The notes beneath the pieces were generated by a model. It saw nothing but the letters and a program-made list of their open reading frames with translations, did no database searches and was not told where the DNA came from. A stretch of DNA of 64,000 nt, from NCBI RefSeq assembly GCF_014203115.1, contig NZ_JACHIJ010000001.1, positions 62,001-126,000 on the forward strand. Direction: 5' to 3'. Below are positions 55,142-64,000 of the stretch, in pieces; position 1 is the first letter of the stretch, and the number at the start of each line of letters is the position of its first letter. The position numbers and the translations under genes were made by a program. This DNA comes from Afipia massiliensis. GTDB taxonomy: Bacteria > Pseudomonadota > Alphaproteobacteria > Rhizobiales > Xanthobacteraceae.

Positions 55142-56038
55142 CTAGATCGCGGTCAAGCGAACCCGCTCGTGCCCTGCTGACGAGTTGGGCCAGAAGCGTG
55201 ACTCGTCAACGATCAACCGGCCCAGTTCAGCAGCGCATGGCATCCGGTCGCCTTGCTTCGAGATCAAGACGTACTTTGCCTCCGGCAAAGGTGGCAGGCC
55301 GTCATTGCCATCAAGCACCGTCATCCAGGGTTCGATCTCCTCCTGGGAGAAAATCGACACGGCAAGCCCCGCTTGCACTGCCGCCCTCAGACCATGCTGG
55401 TTCGCCGACGTGAAGCCGACGTGCCAATCAATGCCGGACGCCGTGAGAGCCTCAATAGCCATCGCACGAAGCGCGCACGGCGGCGGCGATAGCGCGAATG
55501 GCATTGATGAATTCTGCGGGCGCTTGAAAGTCTCGGCGGCCGCCCAGACGAATTGCGTCTGACGAAGAACGATCCCGCCCGTTGCATCCGATCGGGTAAT
55601 CGCCACTGCAAGATCGAGTTCGCCGGCATCGACCTTGGCCCGAAGGTCCAGACAGACACTGACTGAAACCTCGAGCCGAACCGCAGGGTACTGGCGAGCG
55701 AACCGGCCAAGCAATTGCGGCAGCCGATCACCAATGAAGTTTTCCGGAACGCCCAGCCGGATGGCGCCCGAGGCAGTGGAGGAATGAAAGCGGCGCGTCA
55801 GCGCCTCCTGCCCCTGCAGAATCTGTTCGGCGTGGCGCAGAAAATCCTCGCCGTCTTCGGTCAGCGTTAGCTTGCGCGTGGTCCGGTACAGAAGCTGCCG
55901 CCCCACCTGCTCCTCCAGCCGTCGGATCTGATGACTGACGGCGGATTGGGTCAAATGCAGTCGTTGCGCCGCGCGCGTGAATCCGCCGGTCTCGCAGACA
56001 GCAACAAAGGCGCGAAGCAATGTGGGTTCAAAGTCCAT
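55142..56038 (-). CDS. LysR family transcriptional regulator
   Basis: 298 residues from ATG 56038; ATG 56047 is an alternative and neither has a clear ribosome-binding site. The N-terminal winged helix (MDFEPTLLRAFVAVCETGG, TRAAQRLHLTQSAVSHQIRR) is typical, with an effector-binding domain after about residue 90. It is divergent from the MFS transporter gene across 119 bp, the classic arrangement for a regulator of that gene. It forms the second cargo module of the DUF815-M23 hotspot. Confidence 0.94.
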   Translation of the reverse strand: MDFEPTLLRAFVAVCETGGFTRAAQRLHLTQSAVSHQIRRLEEQVGRQLLYRTTRKLTLTEDGEDFLRHAEQILQGQEALTRRFHSSTASGAIRLGVPENFIGDRLPQLLGRFARQYPAVRLEVSVSVCLDLRAKVDAGELDLAVAITRSDATGGIVLRQTQFVWAAAETFKRPQNSSMPFALSPPPCALRAMAIEALTASGIDWHVGFTSANQHGLRAAVQAGLAVSIFSQEEIEPWMTVLDGNDGLPPLPEAKYVLISKQGDRMPCAAELGRLIVDESRFWPNSSAGHERVRLTAI

Positions 56039-56157
56039 GGGCCACATATATGACGAACAGAACTGAAATCAATAAAATCAATTCATTTCCATCATGAAAG
56101 GATACCGCCCATATCCGTCAGCCCGTGCCGCCGACGTCCGCGTCGGGTTGAAAAGGA

Positions 56158-57720
56158 ATGTCCATGAGCGTCTCCCCCTCGGCCAGAAACACTGCCGCAC
56201 TGATCGGCGTGTGCCTGGCATCACTGATGTTCGGCCTCGAAATATCCAGCATCCCCGTCATCCTGCCGACCCTGGAAACGGCGCTGCCCGCGAATTTCAA
56301 GGATCTGCAGTGGATCATGAACGCCTACACGATCGCCTGCACCACGGTGCTGATGGCGACCGGCACCTTCGCTGACCGTTATGGCCGGAAACGCGTTTTC
56401 ATCACGACCACCATCGCCTTCGGCGTAACGTCGCTGATGTGCGGGCTGGCGCAGAGCGCATCGGTGCTTATCGCTGCCCGGTTTCTGCAGGGTCTTGCCG
56501 GCGGCGCCATGCTCACCTGCTCGATCGCTATCATCTCGCACCAGTATCAGGACGAACATGAGCGCGGCAGGGCCTTTACCGCCTGGGGCGTCATCAGCGG
56601 CATCGGCCTTGGCTTCGGCCCAATCATCGGCAGCATGATCGCCGCCGTGTCGAGCTGGCATTGGGTGTTTCTGGTTCACGTCCCGCTGACAGTTCTCGCC
56701 CTCGTACCCTCCGTCATTGGTATCCGTGAATCTCGCGATCCGCACGCCAAGCGACTGGATGGCTGGGGTATCGTAACGTTGACGATTGCTGTCTTCGGTC
56801 TGACTTATGTGATCACTCAGGGAACAGACCTTGGCAGAACCACTGCGATCGGGCTCGCTGCCGTTGCCTTTGGCAGCTTCGTCGCCTTCGTTCTCGTGGA
56901 GCGCAACACCGCGCAACCGATGTTCGACTTCTCGGTGTTCCGGATTCGGAAGTTCAGCGGCGCCATCATCGGCTGCATCGGCATGAACTTCTGCTACTGG
57001 CCGTTCATGATCTACCTGCCGATTTACTTCGAGGGTGGCCTTGGCCTCGACAGCAGGGCTGTTGGATTCTTGCTCCTGGCCTATACAATTCCGTTTCTGA
57101 TCCTGCCTCCTTTTGCAGACTATTTGCTCCGGCGTCACGGCGCACGCATCGTGATTCCGTTGGGCATGGCCATCATGGGGACCGGCTTTCTCGCCATGCG
57201 TCTCGGCAGCGGCTTTGAGCAGGCGAACTGGCTCACTGTGCTCCCCGGCGCGCTTCTCGCCGGCATCGGACTTGGCCTGACCAACACGTCAGTCACCAAT
57301 ACGACAACCGGTGCGGTCCCGAGCAACCGTGCAGGCATGGCATCCGGAATCGACATCAGCGCACGATTGATCTCGTTGGCCATCAACATCGCGGTGATGG
57401 GACTCATTCTGCTCGAAGCTATCCAATGGTCCCTGCCAGGCACACTCGTCGCCGCTCTCGACGGCCAGCAGTTGCGCGCGTTGGCCTCGACCATCGCCAC
57501 TGGAAACTTCGGCTCACTGCAGCAAACGTATCCGGTGCTATCCCTTCAGGACCCGTCCGGTGCCGCCGTTCACACGGCGCTGGTCAAGGGCTTCGGCTGG
57601 GTGATGCTGTATGGCGGCATCGGCGCGTGGATTTTGGCCGCGATCAGCTTCCTGATCTTCGGCTCCGAAGGCGCGACAGCGAAATCGGGCCTGGCCTGTG
57701 CCATCGACGCGGCCGAATAG
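56158..57720 (+). CDS. MFS drug-efflux transporter, DHA2 (EmrB/QacA) family
   Basis: 520 residues with about 14 membrane helices. ATG 56164 has the better spacing to AAAAGGA and may be the true start. The family motifs are visible: motif A region GTFADRYGRKRVF between helices 2 and 3, the helix-4 segment LIAARFLQGLAGGAML, and motif C-like GIGLGFGPIIGSM in helix 5. It probably exports toxic compounds by proton antiport and is likely controlled by the divergent LysR gene. It ends at a bidirectional terminator before the M23 gene. Confidence 0.93.
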   Translation: MSMSVSPSARNTAALIGVCLASLMFGLEISSIPVILPTLETALPANFKDLQWIMNAYTIACTTVLMATGTFADRYGRKRVFITTTIAFGVTSLMCGLAQSASVLIAARFLQGLAGGAMLTCSIAIISHQYQDEHERGRAFTAWGVISGIGLGFGPIIGSMIAAVSSWHWVFLVHVPLTVLALVPSVIGIRESRDPHAKRLDGWGIVTLTIAVFGLTYVITQGTDLGRTTAIGLAAVAFGSFVAFVLVERNTAQPMFDFSVFRIRKFSGAIIGCIGMNFCYWPFMIYLPIYFEGGLGLDSRAVGFLLLAYTIPFLILPPFADYLLRRHGARIVIPLGMAIMGTGFLAMRLGSGFEQANWLTVLPGALLAGIGLGLTNTSVTNTTTGAVPSNRAGMASGIDISARLISLAINIAVMGLILLEAIQWSLPGTLVAALDGQQLRALASTIATGNFGSLQQTYPVLSLQDPSGAAVHTALVKGFGWVMLYGGIGAWILAAISFLIFGSEGATAKSGLACAIDAAE

Positions 57721-57750
57721 CGCCGTTGCAGGTTTGAACCGTATGCAAAC

Positions 57751-57781
57751 AAAATCCCCCGGCTTTCGCCAGGGGGATTTC
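57751..57781. terminator. Bidirectional terminator between MFS and M23 genes
   Basis: AAATCCCCC-GGC-tttc-GCC-a-GGGGGATTT, with A and T runs on the two sides, lies between convergent stop codons. Confidence 0.88.
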
Positions 57782-57802
57782 TCTAGACTTCAGCGTAAAA
57801 CC

Positions 57803-59179
57803 TTATGCGCCGTTCAGGAATTGAAGCGGGTCGACGGCTGAAGATCCCTTGCGAATCTCGAAGTGAAGCTGCGGCGACCCCACCTCTCCCGTCTGACCCG
57901 ATTTGGCAATGATCTGGCCGCGCTTAATAGTATCCCCGCGCTTCACCATCAGTTCACTCGCGTGGGCATACGCGGTGACATAACCGTTGGAGTGCCGCAC
58001 CAGGATCAGATTGCCATAACCTTTGAGTTCGCTGCCCGAGTAGGCAACCACGCCATCTTCAGCGGCCTTGATCGGCGTGCCTTCGGGAACGGCGACGTTG
58101 ATGCCGTCGTTCTGTTTGCCGTTGGCCTTCGCGCCGTATGCAGTGATGACGCGTCCGCGCACCGGCCAGCGGAATGTCGGCACGGCATTGGTCGCGTCAG
58201 CCGCTTTCACAGGTGACTGGGCTTCAGGCAAATCGGCCGCAGCCGTTTCGCTCGCAACGCGCGCTTTCTGCTGAGGCTCGGCCGACGCAACTGCGACGGG
58301 CTTGGCCGCAGGCGCTGCAACGGCAGGCTTCGGCGCTTCCGCGACAACTTGCGAAGCAGGAGCCGCCGCGACAGCCTTGCCGCCCGGAATGTTGATCTTG
58401 GTGCCGATCTTGAGCTGTGTCGTCACCGGAATATTGTTGGCCGCGGCCAGTTGCGCAGGCGCGATGTTGTGACGGCGCGACAGGTTCATCAGCGTGTCGC
58501 CGGACTTGACGACATGAACGCTCGCGGGAAGCCCCGCGGCAACCTTGGTGCTCGGCGCATTCGACAGCGCCGGAGGATTGGCCTGCGCCATGCGGCGCGG
58601 AATGACGAGCTGCTGACCCGGCTGAAGGACACGTGGTCCGCCGTAGCCGTTAGCTTTCAGAATTTCCGACGACGGCACATTGTAGCGCTTTGAGATGACA
58701 TCGAGCGTATCAGCCGTACCGACGATGATCGTGGTGCCACCCTCGCGGCTATATCCCGAGGTCGCCGCTACCGAGCGCGGCGTCGCCGAAGCCGTTGTTT
58801 CGATCGGAGATGACGACGGAGGCGCGTAGGACGCCATGCCCCTGCCGCCACCTGACGTGCCGACAGCCGCCGGCTGAGACAGCGGCGCGGACACGATCGG
58901 CGCAGAATGAGGCCGGCTGTATTGCGGCAGCTCGCGAGGCTGCTGATAAGATGACTGTTGCTGATAAGCGGGCTGCTGCTGAGGCGCGCCGCGATAATTG
59001 TTGGGGACGGACCCGGTCGACTCCGGCGCGGAGCGCGAAGTGAAGGGGTTCGAAAACGTGGTGTCTGAAAATCGCGTCTGAGTGTCGGCGCTACATCCGC
59101 CAAAACCGACCGAGACGAGCGTCAGGACCACAAAATGCGGTGCGTGACGCGAGTTTATCAACTCGACAAAGCGGGACAT
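57803..59179 (-). CDS. LysM / M23 (LytM) lipoprotein, NlpD/EnvC-like, degenerate active site
   Basis: 458 residues. A lipobox ends at C29 (GFGGC). A Gln/Ser/Pro-rich region precedes two LysM domains (DTLDVISKRYNVPSSEILKA near 157-176 and SGDTLMNLSRRHNIAPAQLA near 226-245), then a C-terminal LytM domain. The usual HxxxD zinc motif reads QNDGINVA, and only the later YAHASEL and LHFEI histidines remain, so it is probably a non-enzymatic amidase activator like NlpD. It lies in the usual tatC-serS-surE-pcm cluster. A diverged copy of its 3' end sits in the hotspot. Confidence 0.9.
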   Translation of the reverse strand: MSRFVELINSRHAPHFVVLTLVSVGFGGCSADTQTRFSDTTFSNPFTSRSAPESTGSVPNNYRGAPQQQPAYQQQSSYQQPRELPQYSRPHSAPIVSAPLSQPAAVGTSGGGRGMASYAPPSSSPIETTASATPRSVAATSGYSREGGTTIIVGTADTLDVISKRYNVPSSEILKANGYGGPRVLQPGQQLVIPRRMAQANPPALSNAPSTKVAAGLPASVHVVKSGDTLMNLSRRHNIAPAQLAAANNIPVTTQLKIGTKINIPGGKAVAAAPASQVVAEAPKPAVAAPAAKPVAVASAEPQQKARVASETAAADLPEAQSPVKAADATNAVPTFRWPVRGRVITAYGAKANGKQNDGINVAVPEGTPIKAAEDGVVAYSGSELKGYGNLILVRHSNGYVTAYAHASELMVKRGDTIKRGQIIAKSGQTGEVGSPQLHFEIRKGSSAVDPLQFLNGA

Positions 59180-59256
59180 GATTACTCACTCAGTACGCAA
59201 CTAACACAAATTTGAGTAAACACAGTCCGAGTAAATAACTGTTTAAGACACCAAAT

Positions 59257-59276
59257 CCCCCTGTAATCACAGGGGG
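59257..59276 (-). terminator. Hairpin between pcm and the M23 gene
   Basis: CCCCCTGT-aatc-ACAGGGGG is a perfect 8-bp stem 53 bp after the pcm stop. On the minus strand it is followed by ATTTGG, a weak T-run, so termination may be partial. Confidence 0.6.
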
Positions 59277-59328
59277 TCCTTGAGGTCTCACGACACGATC
59301 ACGAAAAGCTGACGCCGATGCCGCGAAT

Positions 59329-59982
59329 TCAGAGTTCGCGGGCGATCCCCTGCAACGCGGGCACGAAGCGCACTGCAACAAGCTCTTGCCGGTCGAAGCC
59401 ATCGGCCGTTCTGACGACGCGGATCAGTAATTGCCGGTCGTTCATTGGCCCAACCGGCGCGATCAGGATTCCGTTGGGCTCCAGCCGCCCGAGCAGCGCC
59501 TCGGGAATTTCCTCCATCGCCGCAGTGACCATGATCCGATCGAACGTGCCGAGCGTTTCCGGCAGGTCGAAGCCGTCACCAAGGACGACGTCCACATTGG
59601 TACATTGCAGCTCTTTCAGAACGAGCCTGGCGCGGTCGGCCAGCGTACGAAATCGTTCCAGCGTCACGACTTCCCGGGACAGCTTCGACAGGATCGCGGC
59701 CTGGTATCCCGATCCCGTCCCGATCTCCAGCACGCGGTGTCCCGGCTCCAGATCGAGCTGCTCGGTCATGTAGGCCACGACGAACGGCTGACTGATGGTC
59801 TGTCCGCACGCGATGCCCAGGGGCGTATCGCGGTAGGCATAGCCGCGGTCCAGCGACGTCACGAACAGTTCGCGCGGCACGTCTCCCATCGCCTTCAGCA
59901 CGGCCTGGTCGCTGATCCCGCGCTGCCGCAGGTTCAGCTGAAACATCATCTTGTCGTGTGGCGTGGGCTGGGATGACTGCAT
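59329..59982 (-). CDS. pcm: Protein-L-isoaspartate O-methyltransferase
   Basis: 217 residues. The SAM-binding motif [18 protein letters not shown] follows the PCMT block [20 protein letters not shown] later [19 protein letters not shown] completes the family pattern. The enzyme methylates isoaspartyl residues to start repair of aged proteins. It is followed by the M23 gene, and two plus-strand genes separate it from surE, its usual neighbour. Confidence 0.96.
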   Translation of the reverse strand: MQSSQPTPHDKMMFQLNLRQRGISDQAVLKAMGDVPRELFVTSLDRGYAYRDTPLGIACGQTISQPFVVAYMTEQLDLEPGHRVLEIGTGSGYQAAILSKLSREVVTLERFRTLADRARLVLKELQCTNVDVVLGDGFDLPETLGTFDRIMVTAAMEEIPEALLGRLEPNGILIAPVGPMNDRQLLIRVVRTADGFDRQELVAVRFVPALQGIAREL

Positions 59983-60131
59983 GTCTGATCAACGTTGGGA
60001 GCGGGAAAGGCTTGTATCCGATGCGTACTTTGACAAGTGTCGCGGCATGCGCCACCTTTTCGTTTTCGTGTTAGCAATCCGGATCTGTTCTGCGCAATGA
60101 CCGCTTACAGTTCAAGCGTGCCGAGACTCTC

Positions 60132-60602
60132 ATGACCTTATCTCTTCCCGAACCATTTCGCTCCACCTTTGACGGCTTGGAGGAGCAGCGCCTCTCGGGC
60201 GAGCCAGACAACCGCTTTCATCAATGCTTCGGCTGCGGTCCCTCGCATCCCACGGGCTTGCATGTGCGCACTTTCAGGACGGACGAAGGCGTCGCCTCGC
60301 CGATCCTCATTTCGCGACAACACGAAGGGCCTCCGGGCGCCGCGCACGGAGGCATCGTTGCCGCCTATCTCGACGAGGTGCTGGCAGCCACGGTGCTCCG
60401 GGTCACGGGGCGGCTGGGGGTGACCGGCGAACTGACCATCCGCTACATCAAGCCGGTGCCGACCGAGACGCCGATCGTCGGGCGCGGTTCGCTGGTGACC
60501 GACCATGGCCGCTATGTGGACGTGGAAGGCCGGCTGGAGGACCTGTCCACCGGCAACGTGCTGGCGACCGGGCGGGGCCGGTTCTTTCCGGTGCCTTCCT
60601 GA
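60132..60602 (+). CDS. PaaI-type hotdog thioesterase
   Basis: 156 residues. A cysteine-containing N-terminal block (NRFHQCFGCGPSHPTGLHV) precedes the hotdog core GPPGAAHGGIVAAYLDEVLA, where the HGG and the downstream Asp/Glu form the usual thioesterase site, then LTIRYIKPVPTETPIVGRG. It probably hydrolyses acyl-CoA thioesters in the cytoplasm; the natural substrate is not evident. It lies with the response-regulator gene on the strand opposite to the surE-pcm cluster. Confidence 0.9.
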   Translation: MTLSLPEPFRSTFDGLEEQRLSGEPDNRFHQCFGCGPSHPTGLHVRTFRTDEGVASPILISRQHEGPPGAAHGGIVAAYLDEVLAATVLRVTGRLGVTGELTIRYIKPVPTETPIVGRGSLVTDHGRYVDVEGRLEDLSTGNVLATGRGRFFPVPS

Positions 60603-60725
60603 CCTCATTTGAGAGGTTTGAAAAAGTTCCTGCTCATGGAACTTTTAGATCGGGCGTGAGTTTGCGCGCTGGATAATTATGTTATTCGTATAGCAAGTAG
60701 TCCAGATTTGTCATTTGGGGGACGA

Positions 60726-61109
60726 ATGCCGGGCAATTTCAAAGCAGGATCGCGGACGTCGATTCTGCTGGTCGAAGACGAAGTCATGATCCGCATGATG
60801 GTTGCCGACATGCTCGAGGAGCTTGGCTACACGATTTCCGGTGAAGCAGGCGACATCGACGAAGGCATCAGGCTCGTGCAGGCAGTCGACTTCGACATCG
60901 CCATTCTCGACGTCAACGTCAACGGCAGGGTGATCACACCGGTCGCCGAAGCCGTTCAGATGCGCGGCCTCCCCTTTGTGTTCGCGACCGGCTACGGCGC
61001 GCAGGGTCTTCCGGAAAAGTTCCGCGACCGCCCGACGCTACAAAAGCCTTTCCAGATCGAAACGCTGGCGCGCACGATCGAGACGGTTCTGAAGGGCATC
61101 GCGGCGTAG
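60726..61109 (+). CDS. Single-domain response regulator
   Basis: 127 residues from ATG 60726, after a GGGGG ribosome-binding site; an upstream TTG at 60708 is rejected. It is a receiver domain only: acidic pair in VEDEVMIRMM, phosphorylatable Asp62 in AILDVNVNG, a conserved Thr in FATGYG and Lys in LQKPFQ. With no output domain it probably acts by protein contact or phosphotransfer. No histidine kinase is nearby. It is convergent with surE, with 18 bp between stops. Confidence 0.93.
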   Translation: MPGNFKAGSRTSILLVEDEVMIRMMVADMLEELGYTISGEAGDIDEGIRLVQAVDFDIAILDVNVNGRVITPVAEAVQMRGLPFVFATGYGAQGLPEKFRDRPTLQKPFQIETLARTIETVLKGIAA

Positions 61110-61127
61110 CGAGCAGCGCCGCAGCGA

Positions 61128-61895
61128 TTATTTCAGAACGCCCTTCAGCTTTTCCGAAAACGCGACATCGGTGCGGTCCAGCCGCAGCGGCGTGACCGAT
61201 ACCAGCTTCGCGGCGAGTGCTGCGAGATCGGTCCCCTCCGCAGGCACTTCCAGCATCGCAAGCCGCTCGAAGCCGATCCAGTAATACGGATTGCCGCGCC
61301 CGTCCTGGCGGCTGTCGATTTTCAGGAAACCCTGATTGCGCTTGCCTTGTCGCGTGACGGCAATGCCCTTCACCTCGTCCGGCAGACATGCGGGAAAATT
61401 GACGTTGACCACCGTGTCACGCGGCACGCCAAGCTTCATCACGTTGCGGATCACATCAGGACCGAATTTCAGCGCAGTGTCCCACAGCGGCTTGTTGCGC
61501 GTCTCCATGGAAAATTCCTGCGACAGCGCGAACGACGGCAGACCGAGGATGGTGCCTTCCAGCGCGCCGGCGATGGTGCCCGAATACACAACGTCTTCGG
61601 CGGCGTTGCGGCCCTTGTTGACGCCGGACAGCACGAGGTCCGGCCCCTTCTCGCCGAGGATGTGGCGCGATCCCATGATGACGCAATCGGTCGGCGTGCC
61701 TCTGACAGCAAAGTGACGCGGCCCGACTTCGCGCAACCGCAGCGGATCGTTCAGCGACAATGAATGCGACACGCCGGACTGATCGAGTTCGGGCGCAACA
61801 ACCCAGACGTCGTCCGACAATTGCTTTGCAATCTCCTCAAGGACCTTGAGGCCTGGCGCGTGAATGCCGTCGTCGTTGGTGCAGAGAATTCGCAT
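61128..61895 (-). CDS. surE: 5'-nucleotidase SurE
   Basis: 255 residues. The metal-binding start MRILCTNDDGIHAPGL and the SGVSHSLSL and LVLSGVNKGRNAAEDVVYSG blocks are typical. SurE removes phosphate from nucleoside monophosphates and is linked to stationary-phase survival, often beside pcm. It follows serS by 7 bp on the same strand, indicating an operon. Confidence 0.97.
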   Translation of the reverse strand: MRILCTNDDGIHAPGLKVLEEIAKQLSDDVWVVAPELDQSGVSHSLSLNDPLRLREVGPRHFAVRGTPTDCVIMGSRHILGEKGPDLVLSGVNKGRNAAEDVVYSGTIAGALEGTILGLPSFALSQEFSMETRNKPLWDTALKFGPDVIRNVMKLGVPRDTVVNVNFPACLPDEVKGIAVTRQGKRNQGFLKIDSRQDGRGNPYYWIGFERLAMLEVPAEGTDLAALAAKLVSVTPLRLDRTDVAFSEKLKGVLK

Positions 61896-61902
61896 GTTAT
61901 TC

Positions 61903-63219
61903 TTATTCCTTCGCGATCACTTTGAGGCCGCCCATATACGGCTGCAGCACATCCGGAACGGCAATCGAGCCGTCGTCCTGCTGATAGGTTTCCATTACGG
62001 CGATCAGTGCGCGGCCGACCGCCGTGCCCGAGCCGTTCAGCGTATGCACGAAGCGCGGCTTGCCGTCCGGCCCGCGCGAGCGCGCGTCCATGCGCCGCGC
62101 CTGAAAATCGCCGCACACCGAGCATGACGAGATTTCGCGGTACATGCCGCCCTCGCCTTGGCTCGATATTTGTCCTGGCATCCATACTTCGATGTCGTAT
62201 GTCTTTTGTGACGCGAAGCCCATGTCGCCGGTGCACAGCGTCATCACGCGGTAATGCAGGTCGAGCCTTTTCAAAACTTCTTCGGCGCATGACAGCATGC
62301 GTTCGTGCTCGTTTCTGGATTCCTCAGGAGTCGTGACCGAGACCAGTTCAACCTTGGTGAACTGGTGCTGGCGGATCATGCCGCGCGTGTCGCGTCCCGC
62401 AGCCCCCGCTTCCGCGCGGAAGCACGGCGTCAGCGCCGTCAACCGCATCGGCAGTTCTTTTTCGTCGAGGATGGATTCACGAACGAGGTTCGTGAGCGGG
62501 ACTTCGGCGGTCGGGATGAGCCAATAGCCCTCTCCTCCGCTACCCATCGCACCGGCCGCAAACTGATCGTCACGAAACTTCGGCAATTGCGCCGTGCCGA
62601 ACATCGCATCGTCACGCACCAAGAGCGGCGGGTTCACTTCGGTATAGCCGTGCTCACCCGTGTGCAGATCGAGCATGAACTGACCGATAGCGCGTTCCAG
62701 CCGCGCAAGACCCTTCTTCAGCACCACGAAGCGAGAGCCGGACATTCTCGTCGCCGCCTCGAAGTCCATGAACTTCAGCGCTTCGCCAAGCTCGACGTGC
62801 TCCTTCGGCTTGAACGCGTAATTGCGCTTCGCGCCGTAGTGATGATGCTCGACATTGCCGTGCTCATCAGCTCCGTCCGGCACTTCATCAAGCGGCAGGT
62901 TCGGAATCTGCGCGAGTTCTGTCTTGAGATCGTCTTCAAACTTCTTCGCAGCCGCCTCAAGCTCGGGGAGTTTCGTCTTGAGTTCGCCGACCTCGGCCAT
63001 CAGCGCGTCCGCGCGCGCGTTGTCCTTGTTCTTCTTGGCGTCGCCGATTTCCTTGGAAGCCGCGTTGCGCCGGGCCAACGTCTGCTCCGACGCCAGAATG
63101 GCCGCACGGCGCTTCTCGTCCAGCGCGATCAGCGAAGCTGACAACCCATCCAGACCCCGGCGCTTGAGCGCAGCGTCGAACGCATTCGGGTTATCGCGAA
63201 TCCATTTGATGTCGTGCAT
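61903..63219 (-). CDS. serS: Seryl-tRNA synthetase
   Basis: 438 residues. An N-terminal tRNA-binding coiled coil (about 25-110, rich in Glu/Lys/Ala) precedes the class II core. Motif 2 ([20 protein letters not shown]) and motif 3 ([19 protein letters not shown]) are visible, with the serine-specific TAEVPLTNL segment between. It charges tRNA-Ser in the cytoplasm. It precedes surE by 7 bp and follows tatC, separated by a palindromic repeat. Confidence 0.98.
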   Translation of the reverse strand: MHDIKWIRDNPNAFDAALKRRGLDGLSASLIALDEKRRAAILASEQTLARRNAASKEIGDAKKNKDNARADALMAEVGELKTKLPELEAAAKKFEDDLKTELAQIPNLPLDEVPDGADEHGNVEHHHYGAKRNYAFKPKEHVELGEALKFMDFEAATRMSGSRFVVLKKGLARLERAIGQFMLDLHTGEHGYTEVNPPLLVRDDAMFGTAQLPKFRDDQFAAGAMGSGGEGYWLIPTAEVPLTNLVRESILDEKELPMRLTALTPCFRAEAGAAGRDTRGMIRQHQFTKVELVSVTTPEESRNEHERMLSCAEEVLKRLDLHYRVMTLCTGDMGFASQKTYDIEVWMPGQISSQGEGGMYREISSCSVCGDFQARRMDARSRGPDGKPRFVHTLNGSGTAVGRALIAVMETYQQDDGSIAVPDVLQPYMGGLKVIAKE

Positions 63220-63232
63220 GAGAACTATCCTG

Positions 63233-63319
63233 CGTCATGACCGGGTTTCCCGGCCATCCACGTATTTGCTGGTGCGTTAGAACAAGTCGTGGATGCCCGG
63301 GTCAAGCCCGGGCACGACG
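63233..63319. repeat. Palindromic repeat, 'cgtcatgcccgg' family, between tatC and serS
   Basis: Outer ends CGTCATGACCGGG and CCCGGGCACGACG, with inner CCATCCACG/CGTGGATG arms. Same family as 46455-46545. It sits within the tatC-serS operon, where it could cause partial transcript processing. Confidence 0.85.
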
Positions 63320-63388
63320 AATCGAGAGACATGACTGCGATGATAACCCGGCCCTAAGGCCTGCTGGGGTCACAAAACGATCCAGCGG

Positions 63389-64000
63389 CTACTCCGCCGG
63401 CGTCGTGGCGGGAGGGGTCGGAGGTGCATCTGCTGGCGGCGTCGTGCCGGCGGCCTGCTTGGCGGCCTTCTTCTCCACGACGGCAACCGCGAGAATTGAG
63501 CCCTCGTAGAGGATCAGCAGCGGGATCGCGAGCGACATCTGGCTGATGACATCCGGCGGGGTCAGCACCGCGGCGATGACGAATGCCACCACGATGAAAT
63601 AGCGCCGCTTCTCGCGGAGCTGCTTCGAGGTCAGGATTCCAATCCGCCCGAGCAGCGTCAGGATCACCGGCAGCTGGAACGCGATGCCGAACGCGAAGAT
63701 CAGCGACATCATCAGCGAGAGATACTCGCCGACTTTCGGCAGCAGCGCGATCTGCGCCGTCTCGTCGCCGCCCATCTGCTGCATGCCGAGCGAGAAGCGG
63801 ATCAGCATCGGCAGCACGAGGAAATAGACCAGCAGCGTGCCGAGCGCGAAGAAGATCGGCGTCGCGATCAGGTACGGCAGGAACGCGCCGCGCTCGTGCT
63901 TGTAGAGGCCCGGCGCGACGAACATGTAGATCTGCGCGGCGATCACCGGAAACGAAATGAAGCCAGCGCCGAACATCGCGAGTTTCAGCTGCGTCAGGAA
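63389..64000 (-). CDS. tatC: Sec-independent protein translocase TatC (5' part outside window)
   Basis: The frame is open to the window edge at 64000; 203 C-terminal residues are visible. The TatC membrane segments are clear: [40 protein letters not shown], and later helices around [20 protein letters not shown] and [20 protein letters not shown]. The C-terminus ends in an Ala/Pro-rich tail. TatC recognises twin-arginine signal peptides for export of folded proteins. Upstream tatA and tatB are expected just outside the window. Confidence 0.96.
   Translation of the reverse strand, partial: FLTQLKLAMFGAGFISFPVIAAQIYMFVAPGLYKHERGAFLPYLIATPIFFALGTLLVYFLVLPMLIRFSLGMQQMGGDETAQIALLPKVGEYLSLMMSLIFAFGIAFQLPVILTLLGRIGILTSKQLREKRRYFIVVAFVIAAVLTPPDVISQMSLAIPLLILYEGSILAVAVVEKKAAKQAAGTTPPADAPPTPPATTPAE

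Overview
The window is GC-rich chromosomal DNA from an alphaproteobacterium. Gene order (tatC-serS-surE-pcm-LysM/M23, yajC-secD-secF), the small DUF proteins (DUF1127, DUF3597, DUF502, DUF815, DUF2306), the NdvB/NdvC-type glucan genes and the intergenic palindromes of the 'cgtcattgcgag' and 'cgtcatgcccgg' types point to the Bradyrhizobium-Rhodopseudomonas-Afipia-Nitrobacter group (Nitrobacteraceae). I cannot name the species.

Layout. 1-3.7 kb: 3' part of an ABC solute-binding protein, then an acyl-CoA-ligase-like protein and a GGDEF-like protein, both lacking their active-site motifs. 3.9-11.4 kb: DNA repair and recombination (mfd, recG) with sdhE, a small GIY-YIG nuclease gene bracketed by inverted palindromic repeats, and a DUF502 membrane protein. 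11.5-14.8 kb: glmS and glmU (UDP-GlcNAc supply). 15-21.7 kb: envelope genes, including a SPOR-like anchored protein and a beta-1,3/1,6-glucan locus (NdvC-like GH17 protein, NdvB-like GH17-GT2 fusion, two small partners). 21.8-25.5 kb: tRNA-Lys(TTT), several small proteins, a GrdB-like protein, cysK with a downstream BrnA-like antitoxin, and a zinc-ribbon protein. 25.5-32.5 kb: minus-strand run gyrA, coaD, two cyclophilins, queA, tgt. 32.7-44.2 kb: ssb, an outer-membrane barrel, uvrA with a perfect SOS box, small stress-type proteins, a patatin, a DUF1775-PCu(A)C copper protein, and two genes broken by frameshifts (DUF2306 and a fumarylacetoacetase-family protein). 44.7-47.9 kb: DUF1127, trmFO and a short AT-rich insert. 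47.9-52.5 kb: minus-strand operon yajC-secD-secF followed by homologues of the mitochondrial complex I assembly factors NDUFAF3 and NDUFAF6. 52.6-59.2 kb: an integration hotspot between a DUF815 ATPase and a LysM/M23 protein. 59.3-64 kb: pcm, thioesterase, response regulator, surE, serS and partial tatC.

Main points for follow-up. (1) The DUF815-M23 interval carries two cargo modules, a serine protease and a LysR+MFS pair. Between them lies a scar in which the 3' end of a diverged M23 gene is joined to the 3' end of a diverged DUF815 gene. (2) Two intercistronic elements in the yajC-secDF-NDUFAF3 operon share a mirrored double-hairpin design (3-nt bulge on the inner arms, 12-nt spacer) although their sequences differ; one places a ribosome-binding site and start codon in its loop. 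(3) A GIY-YIG gene lies between inverted copies of a palindromic repeat. (4) A membrane protein is translationally coupled to a small protein with a Cas2/SinR-like pattern. (5) The NdvC-like gene appears to start at ATT. No rRNA, CRISPR array, prophage, integrase or transposase was seen.
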